DNA of 17,840 bases from CAUZRD01 sp963582255 (lineage in GTDB: Bacteria; Pseudomonadota; Alphaproteobacteria; Rhizobiales; TMED25), in contig CAUZRD010000024.1 of NCBI GenBank assembly GCA_963582255.1, forward strand, positions 1 through 17,840, in the 5' to 3' direction. Below the pieces are notes generated by a model. That model saw nothing but the letters and a program-made list of their open reading frames with translations, did not search any database and was not told where the DNA came from. Both the position numbers and the translations under genes were made by a program. Shown here in pieces: positions 13,122 to 17,840 of this stretch; position 1 is the first letter of the stretch; each line of letters opens with the position of its first letter.

Positions 13122-15905
13122 ATGGAAAATGAGGTCTCTTTTATCATTGATGGCAAATCCGTTATGGCCTGTCCGGGCGAGACAATCTGGGATGTAGCTA
13201 AGCGTGAGGGTAACGTCATCCCTAGTCTGTGCCATAAGGATGCCCCGGGGTATTTCCCCGATGGAAATTGCCGCGCATGCATGGTTGAGATTGAGGGTGA
13301 ACGGACGCTTGCCGCATCTTGTGTCCGCTCGGCGACAGACGGCATGGTGGTGATGACCAGCTCTGAGCGGGCTATAAAATCTCGCAAACTAGTGATTGAA
13401 CTGTTGCTCGCCGATCAGCCGAAGCGAACCAGCGCCCATGACCGCTCGTCTCATTTGTGGCAAATTGCTGATCAGCAGGAGCTCAGAACTAGTAGGTTTC
13501 CAAAAATTGAGAGCGGGCGCATCCCCAGCGCTGACATCTCACATCTCGCGATGGGCGTTAACTTGGATGCCTGCATACATTGTAATTTATGCGTACGCGC
13601 TTGCCGGGAAGTGCAGGTCAACGATGTGATTGGTATGTCCGGACGCGGACGGGACACAAAAATATCGTTTGATTTTGATGACCCTATGGGCGCCTCAACC
13701 TGTGTTGCGTGTGGTGAATGCGTTCAGGCGTGTCCGACCGGCGCCTTGATGCCCGCAACGCTGCTCGATGAAGTGGGAAGTGGGGATAGGAAAAGTTTTG
13801 AACGAGAGGTCTTATCCGTGTGCCCATACTGCGGAGTTGGATGTCAACTGTCGTTTAAAATCCGGGGCAAAAAAGTTGCCTGGGTTGATGGCGCAGACGG
13901 GCCGTCTAATGAAAACCGTTTGTGTGTAAAGGGCCGTTTCGGTTTTGACTATATTGGACACCCGCACCGGCTCACCAAACCGCTAATCCGGCGAATTGAT
14001 GCGCCAGCCAAGGGGCTAAATGTTGATCCGGGGAATTTGGGCACACATTTTCGCGAAGCCAGCTGGGAAGAAGCGCTAGATGTTGCCGCCGGCGGTTTGT
14101 CAGGCCTTCGAAAAGTGCGGGGTGGGGAATCGGTTGCTGGATTTGGATCAGCCAAATGTTCCAATGAAGAGGCGTACCTTTTTCAAAAGCTGATCCGCCA
14201 GGGCTTTGGGCATAACAACGTGGATCACTGCACCAGGCTATGTCACGCTTCGTCGGTTGCTGCTCTGCTTGAGAACATTGGATCGGGTGCGGTGACGGCG
14301 ACGTTCAATGAAATAAAAAATGCCGATGTGGCGATTATCATCGGAGCTAACCCAACTGAAAATCACCCTGTCGCTGCAACGTATTTCAAGCAATTTGCAA
14401 AACGCGGCGGTAGATTGATTGTCATGGATCCGCGCGGGCAGGGTTTGAAGCGCCATGCTGGGCATATGCTGGAGTTCCGTCCCGGCACCGATGTGGCGAT
14501 GCTTAACGCAATTATGAACGCGATTGTTGAGGAGAAATTGTATGATGAGCAGTTCATCGCCGAGTTTACCGAAAATTGGGACGAGTTGAAGACTCATCTG
14601 AAGGAATTTTCACCAGAAAAGATGGCCCCGCTATGCGGTGTTGACGCTCAGACATTACGCGCGGTCGCGCGCGAATTTGCCACCGCTAAGGCGGGTATGA
14701 TTTTCTGGGGCATGGGCATCTCCCAGCATATACATGGGACGGATAATGCACGCTGTCTGATTTCTCTTGCCTTGATGTGTGGACATGTGGGCCGTCCAGG
14801 CACCGGGCTGCATCCTCTGCGCGGCCAAAACAACGTACAAGGAGCATCGGACGCGGGGCTCGTTCCGATGTTTTTGCCTGACTACCAATCGGTCACCGAT
14901 GACGGTGTACGCTCAGCATTTGCAAAGATTTGGCAGTCAGACGATTTTTCGGCGCAAAAGGGGCTAACTGTTGTTGAAATAATGGATGCGGTCCACGCTG
15001 GACAAATTCAAGGTATGTATGTGCTGGGTGAAAACCCAGCAATGTCCGATCCGGATGTTGGCCATGCCCGTGAAGCGCTGTCCAAGCTGGAACATTTAGT
15101 GGTTCAAGATATTTTTCTGACCGAAACTGCAAACTACGCTGATGTCATCCTGCCTGCATCGGCATGGCTTGAAAAAACAGGAACGGTTACCAATACTAAC
15201 CGTCAAGTGCAGATGGGCCGGCCAGTTCTCTCGCCGCCTGGAGAGGCGCGTGAGGATTGGTGGATTATTAGAGAGCTTGCTGCAAGGCTTGGGCTGGAGT
15301 GGACTTACACTCACCCGCGTGAGGTGTTTGAAGAGATGAAGTTGACGATGCATTCGCTCGACAATATTACTTGGGATCGACTTGAGCGTGAAGCTGTAAC
15401 TTACCCATCATTGTCCCCTGAAGATCCGGGGCAGGCGATCGTCTTTGGCGATGGATTTCCTCGTTCTGGAGGACGGGCACGATTTACACCGGCCAGCATT
15501 GTTGCTCCCGCAGAAACGCCAGATGAGAACTATCCCATGATTTTAACCACAGGACGCCAGCTTGAGCACTGGCATACGGGCTCGATGTCCAGGCGTGCCT
15601 CGGTGCTTGATTGGGCTGAGCCTGAGGCAAACGCGTCTCTTCATCCCCAAACATTACGTAAGCTCCAGGTTGATCCAGGCGAAATGATCACCATTGAAAC
15701 CCGGCGTGGCCGCATTACGATTATGGCACGCGCGGACCGCGCGGTTGCGCCAGATATGGTGTTTGTTCCGTTTGCCTATGTTGAGGCTGCGGCAAATCTA
15801 CTTACAAATCCTCAGCTCGACCCGTATGGCAAAATTCCTGAGTTTAAATTCTCCGCATGCCGGGTTGAACGTGCCCCGTCCGAGTTTATCGTAACGCCAA
15901 TCTAG
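13122..15905 (+). CDS. fdh1A: NAD-linked formate dehydrogenase alpha subunit (tungsten/molybdenum bis-MGD, Fdh1A type)
   Basis: The 927-residue catalytic subunit oxidises formate to CO2. An N-terminal NuoG-like [2Fe-2S] domain has C37, C50, C53 and C67. Two ferredoxin-type [4Fe-4S] sites follow (C151/154/157/161 and C194/197/200/204). The bis-MGD domain carries its own cluster (C234, C237, C241, C268). The metal ligand is Cys374 with His375 in 'DHCTRLCHASS', encoded by TGT, so this is not a selenoprotein. 'GTGLHPLRGQNNVQGASD' and 'STGR/TTGRQLEHWHTGSMSRR' type cofactor-binding segments are present (the latter at 809-825). Length and motifs match Methylobacterium Fdh1A, a tungsten enzyme. No NuoG-type His-Cys3 cluster motif is visible around 100-125. 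The convergent tungstate transporter supports tungsten use; the metal is still inferred. Confidence 0.96.
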   Translation: MENEVSFIIDGKSVMACPGETIWDVAKREGNVIPSLCHKDAPGYFPDGNCRACMVEIEGERTLAASCVRSATDGMVVMTSSERAIKSRKLVIELLLADQPKRTSAHDRSSHLWQIADQQELRTSRFPKIESGRIPSADISHLAMGVNLDACIHCNLCVRACREVQVNDVIGMSGRGRDTKISFDFDDPMGASTCVACGECVQACPTGALMPATLLDEVGSGDRKSFEREVLSVCPYCGVGCQLSFKIRGKKVAWVDGADGPSNENRLCVKGRFGFDYIGHPHRLTKPLIRRIDAPAKGLNVDPGNLGTHFREASWEEALDVAAGGLSGLRKVRGGESVAGFGSAKCSNEEAYLFQKLIRQGFGHNNVDHCTRLCHASSVAALLENIGSGAVTATFNEIKNADVAIIIGANPTENHPVAATYFKQFAKRGGRLIVMDPRGQGLKRHAGHMLEFRPGTDVAMLNAIMNAIVEEKLYDEQFIAEFTENWDELKTHLKEFSPEKMAPLCGVDAQTLRAVAREFATAKAGMIFWGMGISQHIHGTDNARCLISLALMCGHVGRPGTGLHPLRGQNNVQGASDAGLVPMFLPDYQSVTDDGVRSAFAKIWQSDDFSAQKGLTVVEIMDAVHAGQIQGMYVLGENPAMSDPDVGHAREALSKLEHLVVQDIFLTETANYADVILPASAWLEKTGTVTNTNRQVQMGRPVLSPPGEAREDWWIIRELAARLGLEWTYTHPREVFEEMKLTMHSLDNITWDRLEREAVTYPSLSPEDPGQAIVFGDGFPRSGGRARFTPASIVAPAETPDENYPMILTTGRQLEHWHTGSMSRRASVLDWAEPEANASLHPQTLRKLQVDPGEMITIETRRGRITIMARADRAVAPDMVFVPFAYVEAAANLLTNPQLDPYGKIPEFKFSACRVERAPSEFIVTPI

Positions 15906-15953
15906 CGATAGGCGTGACCGTATATGTGGGTTGTTGGCGGGTGTCGCGGCGCA

Positions 15954-16796
15954 CTATTTTACCTCTCCGGATTTTTTCTTTGAGCTGCCAGTTTGTGCGT
16001 TGGGTATGAACATGCGTTTACCATTTATGTGGTAGTCGCCAATCAATTTTTGAGCGTGGGGGGACGCTAGCCAGTCTTCAATTCTCATTGCATCGGCATA
16101 GTTGACGCTAGGGTGTCGGTTCGGGTTTACGGAAACAAAAGCATATTGATTTCTGAGCAGCGGGCCGCGCGAGAATAATTCAATTAGCTCACCTTTGTTT
16201 GAGAAATTAAGCCACGTTGCCTGATCGGTCAGTGCATAGCCATTCAGTCCACTTGCAGTATTAAGCGTCGCACCCTGGCTAGACCCGGTTTCTCGGTACC
16301 ACGAGGGGGTAAATTTCGAGACGTCATAGCCGCTGGCCTGCCATATCTTGAGTTCTCGGCGGTGGGTTCCGCTATCATCGCCGCGGCTGATAAACAACGA
16401 TCTAGATCTCTTAATCTTCCGGAAGGCATCATTAATCGTATCCACGCTAGCTATACCCGCGGGATCGCCGTGCGGGCCGATAATAACAAATTTATTGTAC
16501 ATGATCTTGCGACGATTGACGCCAAATCCAGAGGAAACAAACTTTTTCTCAGCCTCGGCAGAATGTACAAGGAGTCCGTCAACGTTGCCCGCCTCGCCCC
16601 AGCGTAATGCCTGGCCTGTGCCGCCAATCAGAGCATGAATAGTAATACCAAGATCCCTACGCATCTGCGGCAGGATTACATCGGAAAGACCCGAGTTTTC
16701 AAATGTCGTTGTCACCGCTAGGCGGAATTCTGTAGCTCCGGCGCTAATCCCTGATAATGTTGCCAGATATGTAATCAGTACCGCTAGGTAACGCAT
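15954..16796 (-). CDS. tupA: Tungstate ABC transporter, periplasmic binding protein TupA
   Basis: The 280-residue product begins with a Sec-type signal (hydrophobic core about 3-18, likely cleavage after SAGA near 21), so the mature protein is periplasmic. It keeps the TupA family signature: the oxyanion-binding TTT near 29-31 (VTTTFENSGL), 'GGTGQALRWGEAGNVDGLLVHSAEAE', the 'MYNKFVIIGPHGDPAGI' block, 'SRGDDSGTHRREL' and 'GYALTDQATW'. TupA captures tungstate with very high selectivity over molybdate. The start codon shares one base with the stop of tupC (TAATG), indicating translational coupling. It is the last gene of the minus-strand tup operon and converges on fdh1A with a 48-bp gap, so tungstate import and the enzyme that probably uses it lie side by side. 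Confidence 0.93.
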   Translation of the reverse strand: MRYLAVLITYLATLSGISAGATEFRLAVTTTFENSGLSDVILPQMRRDLGITIHALIGGTGQALRWGEAGNVDGLLVHSAEAEKKFVSSGFGVNRRKIMYNKFVIIGPHGDPAGIASVDTINDAFRKIKRSRSLFISRGDDSGTHRRELKIWQASGYDVSKFTPSWYRETGSSQGATLNTASGLNGYALTDQATWLNFSNKGELIELFSRGPLLRNQYAFVSVNPNRHPSVNYADAMRIEDWLASPHAQKLIGDYHINGKRMFIPNAQTGSSKKKSGEVK

Positions 16797-17503
16797 TAGC
16801 GGACAATCCCATCTTGAATAAAACTGCTCGCTTGCGGGGTCAGTGGTTTATCAAAAAACGCTGATGCCTTGGCGCTTTCAACAATTTGACCTTCATGGAT
16901 AAAAATAACCTCGCTGGCTAGCCGGCGGGCTTGGACAACATTTTGTGTTGTCATGATGATACGCGTATCGATGTGGTATTGGTCAGCAAGCAACGCCTCT
17001 ATTGTCTGGGTTGATCGTCCGTCGAGATTAGAGGTTGGTTCGTCCAAAATTAGTATTTTTGGTCGAGTGATAAGTGCGCGGGCAAGTTGAAGAAGTTGCT
17101 TCTGGCCGCCGGATAAATCTTCGGCCATGGCTCCATGATTATCGTTCAATCCTACCATCTCCAGATAGTGCATTGTCTCTTCGCGTACCTGTGCTGAGGA
17201 GCCTCTGGAAAGGTGTAGTGGGTAGGCGGCGTTTTCAAACACCGAGCGGTGCAGCAATATTGGCACTTGGAAGACGAATGACTGACGTTGCGGTACACCA
17301 TTCTTGCCGAGTGGTAGAGATATGTATCCGCTATCCGGCTCTTGAAGTTTGTGCAACAGGCGTAGGAGGCTCGTTTTTCCAGCACCGTTAGGCCCGATTA
17401 CAAGTGTGAAGCCGCTCTCGGAGAAACTATGGGTTATAGGGCCTAAGATTCTACGGCCATCGCGTGAAAATATTATTTTCTCAAGTTGGAATGACGCACT
17501 CAT
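16796..17503 (-). CDS. tupC: Tungstate ABC transporter ATPase TupC
   Basis: The ABC ATPase has Walker A GPNGAGKT, Q-loop glutamine in 'FVFQVP', signature LSGGQ and Walker B LILDEP in the usual order (near 37-44, 79, 130-134 and 151-156 from the start used here). It powers tungstate import with the adjacent permease and TupA. The ATG at 17503 overlaps the permease stop by four bases (ATGA), which argues for it over an ATG three codons upstream; that choice gives 235 residues. It overlaps tupA by one base. One oddity: at the switch (H-loop) position the sequence reads TTQNVVQARR, with glutamine where ABC ATPases nearly always have histidine. Confidence 0.92.
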   Translation of the reverse strand: MSASFQLEKIIFSRDGRRILGPITHSFSESGFTLVIGPNGAGKTSLLRLLHKLQEPDSGYISLPLGKNGVPQRQSFVFQVPILLHRSVFENAAYPLHLSRGSSAQVREETMHYLEMVGLNDNHGAMAEDLSGGQKQLLQLARALITRPKILILDEPTSNLDGRSTQTIEALLADQYHIDTRIIMTTQNVVQARRLASEVIFIHEGQIVESAKASAFFDKPLTPQASSFIQDGIVR

Positions 17504-17840
17504 GGTGACCATGTCCGGGTGCGCTCGGAGCTAGTGATGTGATGAATTATGATATTTAGGATGACTGCCAGCAAGATGAGAATACCGCCAAGTCCCAGCG
17601 CTAGCCCAAAATCTCCCTTACTTGTTTCGAGTACTATAGCAGTTGTTAAAACTCGGGTGTAGTGATCGATGTTACCGCCGACAATGAGTATTGCACCAAC
17701 CTCGCCGATTGCCCGACCAAATCCGGCAAGGCCGGCAAGCAATAATGCCCGGCGTGCATCAATGATCAGAACCATCACCGTTTGCCAGCGGGTGGCGGTT
17801 AGCGACACTAGTAGGTCGCGATAGGATGCGTATAGATCAC
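17500..17840 (-). CDS. tupB: Tungstate ABC transporter permease TupB (5'-truncated by window edge)
   Basis: Only the C-terminal 113 or so residues are in the window; the frame is open through the last base, so the gene continues outside it. The visible part has the EAA-like loop with 'AGFGRAIGEVGAILIVGGNI', then 'TRVLTTAIVLETSKGDFGLALGLG' and a final membrane helix, a pattern close to TupB family permeases. It forms the inner-membrane channel that receives tungstate from TupA. The stop overlaps the ATPase start. An internal GTG at 17808 is not the real start because the conserved loop extends upstream of it. Confidence 0.9.
   Translation of the reverse strand, partial: DLYASYRDLLVSLTATRWQTVMVLIIDARRALLLAGLAGFGRAIGEVGAILIVGGNIDHYTRVLTTAIVLETSKGDFGLALGLGGILILLAVILNIIIHHITSSERTRTWSP

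Noticed and set aside
14241..14243. Possible selenocysteine at the formate dehydrogenase active site
   Set aside because: The codon is TGT (Cys374), and the frame has no internal TGA.
1..17840. Mobile element, prophage, CRISPR array or defence system
   Set aside because: No transposase, integrase, phage, Cas, nuclease or toxin-like proteins and no long terminal repeats were seen on either strand.

Overview
The window (about 50% G+C, tightly packed, bacterial gene style with Shine-Dalgarno sites and many short intergenic regions) looks like a proteobacterial chromosome segment, most likely alphaproteobacterial. The best taxonomic hint is the two-subunit formate dehydrogenase at 11412-15905, which matches my memory of the Methylobacterium Fdh1 architecture (fused NuoE/NuoF-type beta subunit plus NuoG/FdhF-type alpha subunit). 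No transposase, integrase, tRNA, rRNA or CRISPR array was seen, so nothing marks it as a mobile island. The species cannot be named from the sequence.

Layout. 115-699 encodes a small multi-helix membrane protein. It converges on a carboxymuconolactone-decarboxylase-family gene (793-1221, minus), whose upstream region is shared with a divergent Fsr-type MFS exporter (1553-2797, plus). A flavin-reductase-domain protein (3047-3658, plus) converges on three minus-strand oxidoreductases: an SDR (3758-4498), an Old Yellow Enzyme of the YqjM type (4690-5814) and a ketopantoate-reductase-family protein (6169-7242). Divergent from the last are a TauD/TfdA dioxygenase (7410-8246), a Gfo/Idh/MocA dehydrogenase (8459-9514) and a Bcr/CflA-type MFS transporter (about 9898-11097), all plus strand. 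This first two thirds reads as scattered, separately promoted catabolic or detoxification genes rather than one operon. No transcription factor gene lies in the window, although several operator-like repeats do.

The last third is a coherent metal/energy module. A regulatory region with two strong palindromes (11098-11287) precedes a possible 28-codon micropeptide ORF (11288-11374), then fdh1B and fdh1A, an NAD-linked, bis-MGD, iron-sulfur formate dehydrogenase with an active-site cysteine. Converging on it are tupA, tupC and tupB (15954-17840, minus, last one cut by the window edge), a tungstate ABC importer. Tungstate import beside a formate dehydrogenase of the tungsten-using type suggests that the metal supply and its enzyme are kept together: formate oxidised to CO2 with NADH as product.

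The points most worth a second look are the micropeptide ORF in the fdh leader, the palindrome over its predicted -35 box, the tandem 12-bp repeats over the -35 position of the carboxymuconolactone-decarboxylase-family gene, and a glutamine where the tungstate ATPase should have its switch histidine. No clearly new multi-gene system was found.
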